Of a DNA stretch of 64,000 bases, positions 1 to 10,569 are shown piece after piece. The notes below the pieces were generated by a model that did no database searches, was not told the DNA's origin, and saw nothing but the letters and a program-made list of their open reading frames with translations. Position 1 is the stretch's first letter. Each line of letters starts with the position of its first letter. The stretch comes from Haematobia irritans (lineage: Eukaryota > Arthropoda > Insecta > Diptera > Muscidae), in assembly GCF_050003625.1 (NCBI RefSeq), contig NC_134399.1, positions 106,060,615-106,124,614 of the forward strand, given 5' to 3'. The translations under genes and the position numbers were made by a program.

Positions 1-249
1 GTAGCTGATAAGAAATTCATAGCTATGACTTTGTGGTAAAGGTTCATTCTATGTAATAGACATAAGCGGCATTCTTTTGTGATTAAATTACTTAATGCAA
101 TCAATTGAAATTTAAGAATAAATCAATCTGAAATCTCTTAAATTAAATGAATTGTGTATTTTGTGGAAGTGTTAAGTAATCAGTTCGAAATTTTAGTCAA
201 TATAACAAAAACAAACAAATAACATATGTGCCATAATTGAATTAGTATC
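1..249. other. AT-rich stretch without recognised feature
   Basis: No coding frame, RNA gene or repeat family found elsewhere in the window is visible here. Composition is strongly AT-rich. Confidence 0.4.
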
Positions 250-441
250 CCAGCAAAAAATTTTGGAAATTATTCTAAAATCACAACTTTAAAAGTACTT
301 CCAAAAATTTCCTCCCAAAGAAGTTCTTTATTTTAGCTGTACAGGAAGTTAATTTGAGAAAAATTTAAAAGTACTTCCAAAAATTTCCTCCCAAAGAAGT
401 TCTTTATTTTAGCTGTACAGGAAGTTAATTTGAGAAAAAAT
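250..441. repeat. MITE-like fragment with 76-bp tandem duplication
   Basis: The segment begins CCCAGCAAAAAA, the reverse complement of a TTTTTTGCTGGG end seen near 33575-33590, which suggests the terminus of a small inverted-repeat element. Inside it, 288-363 is repeated almost perfectly at 364-439 (period 76 bp). It abuts the 3' end of an HLE-B element on its right. No coding content. Confidence 0.5.
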
Positions 442-445
442 TTGG

Positions 446-1551
446 AGAGGGTATTATAAGTTAGTGCATATGTTTGCAACACCCAGACGGAGACGAGATA
501 GACATATGGTGTCTTTGGCAATATTGTTTAGGATCGGTCCCTGAGTCGATATAGCAATGTCCGTCTGTCCGTGAACACATTTTCGTAAACAAAGTCTAGG
601 TCGCAATTTTAGTCCAATCGACTTAAAACAAGTATGTATTTTGGGTCAGACTAGAACCCTATTGACTTTTGGAAGAAATCGGTTCAGTTTTAGATATAGC
701 TCCCATATATATCTTTCGCCCGATATCTACTAATATGGCCTCAGACGCCAGAATTTCAGCCTGATTTACTTTAAATTTTGCACAAGGAGTACAATTGATA
801 ATTTCGTAAAGTGTGCCGAATTTGGTTGAAATCGGTTCCGATGTGGATATAGCTCCCATATATATTTTTCGCTCGATATGGACTTATATGGCCCCAGAAG
901 CCAGAGGTTTACCCTAATTTGCTTAATATTTTGCACAAGACGAACAATTAGTACTATAGTCAAGTGTGCCACATTTTATTGAAATCGGTTCAGATTTAGA
1001 TATAACTCCCATATATCTTTCGCCCGATTTGGACTAATATGGTCCCCGAAGCCAGAGTTTTACCCCCCTTTGGTTGAAATTTTGCACTAGGAGTACAATG
1101 AGTAGCGTAGTCAAGTGTGCCAAATTTTATTGAACCAAATTTCATTGAACTCATATGACCACAGTGGCCAATCTTTTACTCGGATTTAATTTAAATTTTG
1201 CACATGAAGTAGAATTAGCATAGTAGCTATGCGTGCCAAATTTGGTTGAAATCGGTTCAGATTTAAAGATAGCTCCCATATATAGCTTTCGCCCGATTTA
1301 CACTCATATGACCACAGAGGCAAATTTTTTGCTCCGATTTAGTTGAAATTTTGCACAAGGAGTAGAATTAGCAATGCAGCTATGCGTGCCCAATTTGGTT
1401 GAAATCGGTTCAGATTTAAATATAGCTTCCATATATATGTTTTTCTGATTTCGACAAAAATGGTCAAAATACCAACATTTTCCTTGTAAAATCGCCACTG
1501 CTTAGTTGAAAAGTTGTAAAAATGACTGATTTTCCTAAACTTCTAATACAA
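446..1551 (-). mobile_element. HLE-B repeat element, reverse, truncated
   Basis: Reading the minus strand, this carries the HLE-B 153-bp monomer with its core TATATGGGAGCTATAT followed by CTAAATCTGAACCGATTT, then a GACGG microsatellite remnant near 560-590, then the 3' module that ends in GGGTATTATAAG form at 446-460. The 3' hairpin is partly lost and the 5' part is cut by the mariner at 1552. Short open frames here are monomer artefacts. Confidence 0.7.
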
Positions 1552-2771
1552 ACAGGTTGGCTGATAAGTCCCCGGTCTAACAAAGAAAAACAATTTTTTT
1601 TGTCAAAATTCGTTTTTATTATTCAACATAGTTCCTTTCAAGAGTGATAGAACGATTATAACGACCTTCCAATTTTTTGATACCATTTTGGTAGTACTCC
1701 TTCGGTTTTGCCTCAAAATAGGCCTCTCTTTCGGCGATCACCTCTTCATTGCAGCCAATTTTTTCCCTACGAGCATCCTTTTAAGGCTGAAAACAAGAAA
1801 AAGTCGCTGGGGGCCAGATCTGGAGAATACGGTGGGTGGGGAAGCAATTCGAAGCCCAATTCATGCATTTTTGCCATCGTTCTCAACGACTTGTGGCACG
1901 TTGCGTTGTCTTGGTGGAACAACACTTTTTGCTTCTTCATATGGGGCCGTTTTGCCGCGATTTCGACGTTCAAACACTCCAATAAAGCCATATAATAGTC
2001 ACTGTTGATGGTTTTTCCCTTATTAAGGTAATCGATAAAAATTATTCCATGCGCATTCCAGAAAAACAGAGGCCATTACATTGCCAGCGGACTTTTGAGT
2101 TTTTCCACGCTTCGGAGAGGGTTCACCGGTCTCTGTCCACTCAGCCGACTATCGATTGGACTCAGGAGTGTAGTGATGGAGCCATGTTTCATCCATTGTC
2201 ACATATCAACGGAAAAACTCGTGTGTATTACGAGTTAACAGCTGCAAACACCGCTCAGAATTATCAACACGTTGTTGTTTTTGGTCAAATGTGAGCTCGC
2301 GCGGCACCCATTTTGCACAGAGCTTTCGCATATCCAAATATTGATGATATGACCAACACGATCCTTTGATATCTTTAAGGCCTCTGCTATCTCGATCAAC
2401 TTCATTTTACGGTCACTCAAAATCATTTTGTGGATTTTTTGTTGTTTTCGTCGGTAACCACCTCTTTCGGGCGTCCACTGCGTTCACCGTCCTCCGTGCT
2501 CATTTTAGCACGCTTGAATTTTACATACCAATCAATTATTGTTGATTTCCCTGGGGCAGAGTCCGGAAACTCATTAAGTCAAGCTAAGTTTTTGTTCGAC
2601 CGTATTTTTTCACTTCAGAAAACTGTATTTTATCAAAACACAAAATTCATTTTTTTCCATTTTCTCACAATAACAAAAGTTGCTTCACAAAAGACGCTCT
2701 ATCTCACAAACTAATTGACTTACAGACGTCAAATTTTGACAGGAATCATTTGAAGGTTGGTACTATATAAA
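1552..2771 (-). mobile_element. Himar1-like mariner, copy 1, 5' end truncated
   Basis: The left end has the irritans-subfamily mariner inverted repeat ACAGGTTGGCTGATAAGTCC, identical over this stretch to copy 2 at 25531. Transposase relics run on the minus strand. The outer 5' end, about 65 bp including its inverted repeat, is missing: the match to copy 2 stops at ACTATATAAAA where an HLE-A element begins. Intact Himar1 is about 1.26 kb, so this copy is close to full length but not mobile by itself. Confidence 0.88.
1619..2660 (-). pseudogene. Mariner (irritans subfamily) transposase, decayed
   Basis: The start ATG is at 2658-2660 on the minus strand and the stop is at 1619-1621, nearly the full 1,047-bp length of a Himar1-type gene. 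The N-terminal helix-turn-helix region is recognisable (KMKLIEIAEALKISKDRV, about 2360-2410). The C-terminal catalytic half carries FHQDNATCHKS (second Asp) and YSPDLAPSDFFLF (third Asp), 34 residues apart as in DD34D mariners. The middle is scrambled by frameshifts, so no single frame spans the protein. A cut-and-paste transposase of the nucleus in life; here only a relic. Confidence 0.88.
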
Positions 2772-4030
2772 AACAAGTATATACGGCCGTAAGTTCGGCC
2801 AGGCCGAAGCCTATGTACCCTCCACCATGGATTGCGTAGAAACTTATACTGAAGACTGTCATCCACAATCGAATTACTTGGGTGGCGGTAACACTTGCCG
2901 ATTTCAAGGTATCTTAAAACTTCCTAACACCGTAATATATACCACATAGTGCATACGTGGTATATATTAAACTAAAAAAAGGCCGATTAAATACGTATAT
3001 AATTAAGTTTAAAGTATCTATAGAAATAAAATTTTGACAACATTTTCTATAAAAGTGAAATTTGGAAAAAAATTTCTGTAGAAATCAAATTTGGAAAAAA
3101 TTTTCTATAGAAATAAAATGTTGACAAATTTTCTATAGAAATAAAATTTTGACAAAATTTTCTTTAGAAACAAAATTTTGACAAAATTTTCTATAGAAAT
3201 AAAATTTTGACAAAATTTTCTATAGAAATAACATTTTGACAATGTTTTCTATAAAAATAAAATTTTGGTAAATTATTTTTGGCTCGAGTGGCAACCACGA
3301 ATATGAACCGATATGGACCAATTTTTGTGTGATTGGGGATCGGCTATATATAACAATAGACCGATATGGACCAATTTTGGCATATATATTAGCGGCCTTA
3401 TACTAACACCACGTTGCAAATTTCAACCGGATCGGATGAAATTTTCGTTTCTTTTTCTTAGAGGCTCCGCAAGCCACATCGGGGGATCGGTTTATATGGG
3501 GGCTATATATAATTATGGACCGATGTGGACCAATTTTTGCATTGTTGTTCGAGACCATATACTAACACCATGTACCAAACTTCAGCCGGATCGGATGAAA
3601 TTTGGTTCTCTTAGAGGCTCCGCAAGCCAAATCGGGGGATCGGTTTATATGGGGGCTATATGTAATTATGGACCGATATGGACCAATTTTTGCATGGTTG
3701 TTAAAGACCATATACTAGCACCATGTACCAAACTTCAGCCGGATCGTATGAAATTTGCTTCTCTTACAGGCTCCGCAAGCCAAATCTGAGGGTCCGCTTA
3801 TATGGGGGCTATACGTAAAAGTGGACCGATATGGCCCGTTTGCAATACCATCCGACCTACATCAATAACAACTTCTTGTGCCAAGTTTCAAGTCGATAGC
3901 TTGTTTCGTTCGGAAGTTAGAGAGATTTCAACAGACGGACGGACGGACATGCTTAGATCGGCGCAGAATTTCACCACGACCCCGAATATATATACAATAT
4001 GGGGTCTTATATCAATATTTCGATGTGTTA
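2772..4030 (+). mobile_element. HLE-A repeat element, 3' end lost
   Basis: Starts ACAAGTATATACGGCCG with the TTCGGCCAGGCCGAA palindrome and the subterminal TACCCTCCACCATGG. It then holds a 29-bp satellite stretch (3018-3275), three to four 153-bp monomers (about 3300-3830), and the CAGACGGACGGACGGACA microsatellite near 3931-3950. The element stops after TTTCGATGTGTTA, before its 3' hairpin, where a SINE tail in reverse begins. An open frame at 3313-3789 is the 51-codon monomer read through and is not annotated as a gene. Confidence 0.82.
3018..3275. repeat. 29-bp palindromic satellite array
   Basis: About nine copies of a 29-bp unit made of AAATTTTGACAAAATTT plus TTTTCTATAGAAA. Lies between the HLE-A left end and its 153-bp monomers, the same position as in the other HLE-A copies. 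Confidence 0.85.
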
Positions 4031-4072
4031 GGTTAGTTAGGTGGCAGCCCGATGTATCAGGCTCACAGAGAC
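4027..4072 (-). mobile_element. SINE 3' tail fragment
   Basis: Reverse complement of the last 45 bases of the SINE at 50596-50943: GTGAGCCTGATACATCGGGC, then TGCCACC, then a short CTAACCTAAC-type tail. It is cut at a TA by the DD37E element that starts at 4075. Confidence 0.75.
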
Positions 4073-4074
4073 TA

Positions 4075-5110
4075 AAGGGTGATACGGTCAAAATTTGGTC
4101 AAGGGAAAACGCGTGTAAATCGGTGAAATCGTTTATTTAAAACATCAAATTAAATTTCTTTTTCAAGTTCAATTAGTATAAAATTCAGGAAAAATATTCA
4201 TTTAGGATTTCGCTTTTCCAAATCCGAATTGCCGGGCCTCACGCTTGACACCTGCCATCATATTTTGTACAGCCACCTTGTTCACCTTCTTCGCCGCAGA
4301 AAAACAGTTTGCCTTGAACTGCTGCTCGTCCTTAGCAGTTTTTTTTGGCTTCTTTAGGTTCCGCTTGACAATAGCCCAGTATTTCTCAATTGGGCGGAGC
4401 TCTGACGTGTTGGGAGGGTTCTTGTCCTTGGGAACCACCTGCACGTTGTTGGCGGCGTACCACTCCATGTCCTTTTTACCGTAATGACAAGTTGCCAAAT
4501 CCGGCCAAAACAGTACGGAACAACCGTGTTTCTTCAGGAAAGGCAGCAGACGTTTATTCAAACAATCTTTCACGTAAATTTCTTGGTTGACAGTCCCGGA
4601 AGCTATGAAAATGCTGCTTTTCAAGCCACAGGTACAAATGGCTTGCCAAACCAGATATTTCTTTGCGAACTTTGACAGTTTTATGTTCTTGAAAATATCT
4701 GCTACCTTTCCCCTTCCTTTTGCCGTATAAAACTCCTGTCCCGGAAGCTGCTTGTAGTCGGCTTTGACGTAGGTTTCGTCGTCCATTACCACGCAGTCAA
4801 ACTTCGTCAGCATCGTCGTGTACAGCCTCATGGATCGCGCTTTGGCCGTCGTATTTTGTTTATCATCGCGATTTGGAGTCACTACCTTCTTGTAAGTCGA
4901 TAGTCCGAAGTGATGCATATTAAGTTCATTGGCTGTTGAAATGGTGGACATCCGTCCTATGACAATCCCATGTTAAATTCATCGCTTCTGTGCCAATTTA
5001 GCACCACTTCTGGATCCAAAAAGAACATTTTCACTACTTTTTTGGCGACGCTTTTTACTGGGACTGAACGGCAGTATTTCCTTGTTTCATCACTGATGTT
5101 ATAGAATTTT
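4075..5110 (-). mobile_element. DD37E Tc1/mariner-type transposon, defective
   Basis: One terminus is clear: AAGGGTGATACGGTCAAAAT preceded by TA at 4073-4074. The opposite terminus is not recognisable, so the right boundary is approximate. The internal transposase relic is on the minus strand. It inserted into the SINE tail at 4027-4072. A second, shorter fragment of the same family lies at 31403-31527. Confidence 0.8.
4202..5096 (-). pseudogene. DD37E transposase with two in-frame stops
   Basis: From 4951 down to 4202 the frame is open for 249 residues and holds the whole catalytic core: VVMDDETYVKADYKQLPG (first Asp), LFWPDLATCHYGK (second Asp) and ELRPIEKYW (Glu). The spacing between the second Asp and the Glu is 37 residues, which is the DD37E arrangement known from mosquito ITmD37E elements. 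Upstream the same frame continues to about 5096 with a basic KKRRQK segment but is broken by stops at 4980-4982 and 4974-4976. The catalytic triad looks intact; the N-terminal DNA-binding part is lost or unreadable. Confidence 0.85.
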
Positions 5111-5531
5111 GTACTATTTAGATGAGGAATTCTCACCTTAAAAAAGTTTTAAATTCATTGTTTGAATTAATATCTGTGTTTTGGGATTCCAATCAATTGT
5201 CGTGCGGGCAGAATTGATATATTTGCAGTATGTACTCGATTGATATTGAAATTAATAGATTCAAGACTAAACAAAACAGTTTTTGTTTCCCACTGTTTAA
5301 GATTGAAAACTATATTGCCGTAGGTCAGTGTAATTTTTTATGATCATTCTGATGCTACATAAATTCACTGTACATAAATCCCACACACACAAGTTGAGTG
5401 AATTCAATTAAATTTGATACAAATTAATTTGCATCTAAGAATATAATGACCATACCACTCGCAAACACAAATAGTATGAGTTGTGTATCAAAAGCGTAAG
5501 GTTGCTTTTTCGAATTTTGCGAATTTTAAGG
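5111..5531 (+). other. Upstream region of first M13 gene
   Basis: Non-repetitive AT-rich DNA directly before the peptidase gene. A TATAAT at 5442-5447 could serve as a core promoter element, about 90 bp before the start codon. A seven-codon upstream ORF starts at 5476 (ATGAGTTGTGTA) and ends at 5499. No other gene seen. Confidence 0.35.
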
Positions 5532-7370
5532 ATGTTATTGACTAAAACGGTGTTATTATGTGTTATAAGCTTGCATTTGATATGCTGTGGAAATTCTACT
5601 AAATATACGAAACTTATAAATCGTAGAACTTTAAAATTAATTGAAAGTTCCAAGGATACAAATATCAATCCTTGTGAAGATTTCTATCAATATGCCTGTG
5701 GTAATTGGCCCCAATATATGGAAGATATTGGTGTTCGTTTTACAGACAATTATGAGAGGATGAAATATAAATCCAGTCGTGAATTGGTGAAATATCTTAG
5801 TGTCATAGATGTGGAGAATAGTCCCAGTTTTGTAACGCAACTATTGGATTACTATAAATCTTGTTTGAATATCGATTGGTATACACCACGGGAATATTTA
5901 CTATGGCTGGAGGAAAAGGAGAATTTAACTTTAATCAAATACCTGACTGATGATTATGAGATTGAAAATTCTAATTGGGGATCTGTTTTGGGTGCCTTAC
6001 AAAAATACGGATTCCATGAGGCCTTACCCGATATCATTGACGAACCAAAATTTGCCACATTAAGTTTAGAAAATTTCACCACCATAATTGATGCTATGGA
6101 TATGGAAATGCAGAGAAATGAATTTGATGAGCTGTGGAAAAAATTAAATCAATTGGATAAGAAATTAAAGGAAATCAAACTTATTCACTTTAAGGAAGAA
6201 AATCAACCACGGGCACTCGATGATTTACCCATGGAGTTTAAAGAAAGATACAGTGAATTATGTTTGTCCGGAATCATATTTCATCCAAATTTCGATAGAC
6301 TCTCTTATGTCAAAGCATTTCATGATGTTATTCAACCATACGATGAGGGTTTCTTATGCAAATATTGGACCATACGTTTTATGTGGTTTCTGTACGGGAA
6401 AAGACCACACAATTTTCTCTCCGAAGGCTGTATGTCGTCCACACAGAATCTTTTTCATTTTGGCGCAAACTGGCTCTATGACCAAATGGAATTTAATAAC
6501 GAAAAGGAATTGCAAGATGTCCATCATATATTCATTAATATCAAGAATCAGTTCAAGGAATCGCTACTGAAGAACTCCTATGGATTCAAACAAACGACTC
6601 TCAAATTTCTTTTAGAGAAATTGGATAAAATGCGCCTGGCCATAGGAAAAATACCTGTGCATAATGCAACAACCATAATGGAAACATTCTATCAGAATCT
6701 ATCAATGAATTCCACAGATTTTTATGGAAATCATTTACAACTATTGGCTTTGGCTAGGAAATATGAAAATTATTATAGCCCCTGTTTTCCCGTATTCAAT
6801 GGTAATGGTCCACAATTTCTACCCTCATGTAATACGGCCTACTTTCAAAACCATGGTATACAGTGGCCCCTCTATCATCATAGTTTGGACGATGTATTCA
6901 AATACAGCGCCATTGGTTCTATTTTGGGCCATGAAATATTTCATGGATTTGAATACAATACTCTACTACAATATGCCACAGATCAAATGAATACCGAGGC
7001 TCATGAAGATATTGCCAAAAATTCTAAATTTTATGATAATCACAAATGTTTAGCGGATCAATATCCTTTGGAGTTTGCTGAGAAATGTTCAGATGTGAAT
7101 GGTTTTCGTTTTGCCTATGAGACTTTTAAAGCATTACATCCAGGAATCTACAATACGGATCATATGGATAAAACAGATCTATTGTTTTTCATGAATTTTG
7201 CCCAGTTTTTCTGTAATAAGGATTCTATAGGGATAAATGATGATATTCATGGAAAAGCCAGAGATCGGGTCAATGATGTCGTTCAATTATTTCCAGAATT
7301 CTTCGAAGCATTCAAGTGTTCAAAAGTGACTCGTCAAGAATTAAATGAGACATGCTATTTGTGGATTTAA
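5532..7370 (+). CDS. Neprilysin-like M13 zinc metallopeptidase, secreted
   Basis: Complete intronless gene of 612 codons. The open frame extends upstream only through a TTG at 5481, so the first ATG, at 5532, is taken as the start; it gives a typical signal peptide (MLLTKTVLLCVISLHLICCG). Family M13 enzymes cleave peptides on the amino side of hydrophobic residues outside the cell or in the secretory lumen. Visible landmarks: INPCEDFYQYACGNW near residue 45, an NTAY motif before the active site (M13 NAxY), zinc motif HEIFH at residues 467-471, EKCSD at 517-521 matching the ENxAD motif with its third ligand Glu, HGKARDRVN at 573-581 with the transition-state His, and CYLWI at the C-terminus (M13 CxxW). 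The loop between HExxH and the Glu is 46 residues, shorter than the roughly 59 of human neprilysin. Activity is plausible. Fly Nepl genes are often male-reproductive; that role is inference here. Confidence 0.92.
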   Translation: MLLTKTVLLCVISLHLICCGNSTKYTKLINRRTLKLIESSKDTNINPCEDFYQYACGNWPQYMEDIGVRFTDNYERMKYKSSRELVKYLSVIDVENSPSFVTQLLDYYKSCLNIDWYTPREYLLWLEEKENLTLIKYLTDDYEIENSNWGSVLGALQKYGFHEALPDIIDEPKFATLSLENFTTIIDAMDMEMQRNEFDELWKKLNQLDKKLKEIKLIHFKEENQPRALDDLPMEFKERYSELCLSGIIFHPNFDRLSYVKAFHDVIQPYDEGFLCKYWTIRFMWFLYGKRPHNFLSEGCMSSTQNLFHFGANWLYDQMEFNNEKELQDVHHIFINIKNQFKESLLKNSYGFKQTTLKFLLEKLDKMRLAIGKIPVHNATTIMETFYQNLSMNSTDFYGNHLQLLALARKYENYYSPCFPVFNGNGPQFLPSCNTAYFQNHGIQWPLYHHSLDDVFKYSAIGSILGHEIFHGFEYNTLLQYATDQMNTEAHEDIAKNSKFYDNHKCLADQYPLEFAEKCSDVNGFRFAYETFKALHPGIYNTDHMDKTDLLFFMNFAQFFCNKDSIGINDDIHGKARDRVNDVVQLFPEFFEAFKCSKVTRQELNETCYLWI

Positions 7371-7430
7371 TAATTATCAATTTTAAGTTCGTAGACTCAA
7401 ATTACATTGTAGTATTATTTTTCTTGTCAG

Positions 7431-7436
7431 AATAAA
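7431..7436 (+). terminator. Polyadenylation signal AATAAA
   Basis: AATAAA 61 bases after the stop codon of the M13 gene, the first such signal downstream. Confidence 0.6.
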
Positions 7437-7681
7437 GTTGACAGGAATTAAGTGACGCTTTAATAATATGAAAAATAAATGCAAATCTATATATAGTGAC
7501 GCACATAAATATTGGCACACCAAACAAGTTAGTTTAAAAACAACATGTTGAAAGTAATATGAAGCTATTTTAAATTTAAAAAATATTTTAATTTGGATTG
7601 TAACTGATTTGGATTGTAACTGATCTCGATCATTATTTATTTTAGACAAATTTTTCTTCTTTCAATATTTAAATTATAACA
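7437..7681. other. Intergenic, no feature seen
   Basis: AT-rich sequence between the M13 gene and the first HLE-D copy. No supported feature. Confidence 0.4.
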
Positions 7682-9609
7682 AAACAAGTAAGTAAAGTAG
7701 AAAGTCGGGCGGCGCCGACTATATCATACCCTAAACCTCCATTACAGAATTAGTAATCATATGCATTTGTGGGGTAACATTGATATAGGTCTGGGAGATA
7801 AACCGCAGTTGCATATTTAAGAAAATTAAGGGTACAAGTCTATGGGTGCTTTGTGTCAATGTGACTATAGCTCATAGTCAATGTTGCCAGGGAAAATGTT
7901 CGATTTACCGTACAAGGACAAAAAAAAGTTCCCTACTTTCTCATACATTCCCAAACAATTTTCCCTACTATATTTTTCGTTACATTTAAAAAATTGTACA
8001 AAACAAACATGGTTCTAAGTACTTTATTATCTTAAAACATGAATATGCAACGTATATAACTTAGAATATAAATTTGTATTACCACCACCGTTGCCAGAGT
8101 TGGTAGAATTCTACCCAAATTAGTAATCTTTTTTGTTAAATCTCTATAAAAATAAAATTTTGGAAAAAGTTTCTATAAACAAATTTTTGTGAGAAATTTT
8201 TTTATAGAAATAAAATTTTGAGAAAAAATTCCACAGAAATAAAATTTTGAGAAAATTTTTTTATAGAAATAATATTTTGAAAAAAATTCTATAGAAATAC
8301 AATTTTGACAAAATGTTCTATAGAAATAAAATGTTGACAAAATTTTCTACAGGAATAAAGTTTGCCGGCTTCCAATTTCCTCCTCTAGAGCCACCAAAAT
8401 GTAAAAATTATTACAAATTGTGTTGAGTGAAAATGTCCTACATTGTGGCCCTACGTCCCTACAAGACGCTAAATATTAGAAAAACCCTACATATAGGGAA
8501 TTTCCACTACTTCTAGCCGTGTTGATATTGCACCTACGGAGTTAGTAAGCCACTAATATTGAGTCCATTATTAAAAAGAGAAAATCGTTAAATTAGTGTG
8601 GGTAATAAATACAAATTTGTAAAAATCGAGCACTATTCTTATGTAAAAACTACAAGTACGCATAAATACGATCGGCTAGTATATCAAAATTTGAAATTTG
8701 AGTACATTGGTTAATAAATAAGAGTACTATGGCCAAATTTGGGAAAATCGAGCGATGCATATATATGGAAGCTATATCTAAATCTGAACCAATTTGCATA
8801 ATATTTTGCGGGTTTGATTAATACCACAAAAGGTTACCTTGTGCAAGATTTGAGTAAGATCAGTTAAGAAATGAGGCCTGTATGGTCAAACATAAGGTTA
8901 TTAGGGGCGAATTTTTCAAAATCGGGCGATACATATATGGGAGCTATATCTACATCTGAACCGAATTCGATGAAATTTTGCACATATAGTTAGTACTATA
9001 GAGGACCGGATCTTGCCAACTTTTAGTAAGATCGGTTAATAAATAAGGGTTCTATGGCCAAATTTGGGATAATCGGGCTATACATATATATGGGAGATAT
9101 ATCTAAATCTGAACCGATTTCGATGATGTTTTTGCACATATAGTTAGTGCTATGGAAGACTACATTTAGCCAAATTTGGGTAAGATCGGTTGATAAATAA
9201 GGGTTTTATGGCCAAATTTAGAAAAATCGGGCGGTACATATATATGGGAGCTATAGCTAAATCTGAAGCGATTTCGATGATTTTTTGCACACATAGTTAG
9301 TGCTATAGAAGATTATATTTAGCCAACTTTGAGTAAGATCGGTTGATAAATAAAGGTTTTGTGGCCAAATTTGGGAAAATCGGGCGATACATATATATGA
9401 GAGCTATATCTAAATATGAACCGATTTGGATGGAATTTTGCAGACTTGAAGGGCGATGGAAAAGATTACCTTCAGCCAAATTTGGTGACGATCCGTTTGA
9501 AAAAACGCGCAACGTGACCCCATTTGTCGAAATCGGGCGATACATATATATGGGAGCTATATCTAAATTTGATCTGATATCTTCCAAATTCAATAGCGTT
9601 CGGAAAACA
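7682..9609 (+). mobile_element. HLE-D repeat element, copy 1, 3' end missing
   Basis: Begins ACAAGTAAGTAAAGTAGAAA, then a GC-rich palindrome (GTCGGGCGGCGCCGAC) and TACCCTAAACC. Contains a 29-bp satellite stretch (8143-8360) and at least four monomers of 153-154 bp (cores at 9091, 9245, 9398 and 9551) with ACATATATATGGGAGCTATA. The family 3' hairpin (GTGGTTTAGGGTATAA) is absent. The site GCACCTACGGAG at 8530-8541 is the unoccupied counterpart of the insertion at 47723-48872. Confidence 0.82.
8143..8360. repeat. 29-bp palindromic satellite array
   Basis: About seven degenerate copies of the 29-bp unit, here inside HLE-D. Matches 47325-47545 in HLE-D copy 4 almost base for base. Confidence 0.8.
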
Positions 9610-10194
9610 TAGAGGGTGATCATGTGGTGAAAATAGGGTACCAAATTGTTTGATATCTTGTGGGAGAGATAGTTCTCCCCCTTGCCCGACTTGTTGAAAG
9701 TTCGACCAAAATTATTCGATTTGCCTGAAATTTTCAAGAAAGGTGAGGAGCGTCTAGACAAAAATCCGTCACTTTATTTATCGATATTTGGTCGGGGAGG
9801 GGACTTCTACTTTGCCGAACATTTGTTAAAGTGCAGTGAAAAAAACTAAAATTCTACAACTTGCTGGAAATTTATGATGATCCTTGGGGAGATTTTGAAA
9901 TTGATATGGGGTAGCTGATTTTTTAAAATTTGTTCGGGGATAAATAAAAGGACACAGGGAGAACTCCTTATCCCCGAGGACATATAGTGAAACAATTAAA
10001 CTTTTCCAATTTACTTGAACTTTACAGAGGACGTGGGGTAGGTTATGATATTTGGTCGGGAAGGGGGAACTGCGTTTTGAAAATTGGGCTTATGAATTGC
10101 TTGAAGGTTGAGGTGACGTCTCTTAAAGATACATCTCCACATCATTTTTCGATATTTGGCCCCTAAAATTAAAAAAAAAACACAAGAACGGAAA
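9610..10194. repeat. Unclassified degenerate repeat with GATATTTGGTCGG motif
   Basis: The motif GATATTTGGTCGGG and variants recur at about 9650, 9782, 10048 and 10150, each followed by a G-run and a purine-rich stretch. It replaces the expected 3' end of HLE-D copy 1. No coding potential and no match to other repeats in the window. Confidence 0.45.
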
Positions 10195-10569
10195 ATCTTA
10201 AGTCGGGCGGGGCCGACTATATTATACCCTGCACCACTTTGTAGATCTAAATTTTCGATACCATACCACATCCGTCAATTGTGTTGGATGCTATATATAA
10301 AAGGTTTGTCCCAAATACATACATTTTAATATCTCTCGTTCTGGACAAAATTTGATAGACTTCTACAAATTCTATAGACTCAAAATTGGAGTCGGCTAAT
10401 GCACTAGGGCGAAACGCAATGTTAGTAAAAAAACAAGTAAGGAAAGTCTAAAGTCGGGCGGGGCTGACTATATTTTACCCTGCACCACTTTGTAGATCTA
10501 AATTTTCGATACCATACCACATCCGTCAATTGTGTTGGATGCTATATATAAAAGGTTTGTCCCAAATAC
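10195..10569 (+). mobile_element. Two HLE-B 5' ends in tandem
   Basis: GTCGGGCGGGGCCGAC followed by TATATTATACCCTGCACCAC occurs at about 10203 and again at about 10453, each with the same 130-bp downstream block (ATACCATACCACATCCGTCA). Only left ends are present; the second passes directly into an HLE-A copy lacking its own outer end. Confidence 0.72.

Noticed and set aside
4022..4072. DD37E element beginning upstream at 4027
   Set aside because: 4027-4072 matches the SINE tail; the transposon end starts after the TA at 4073-4074.
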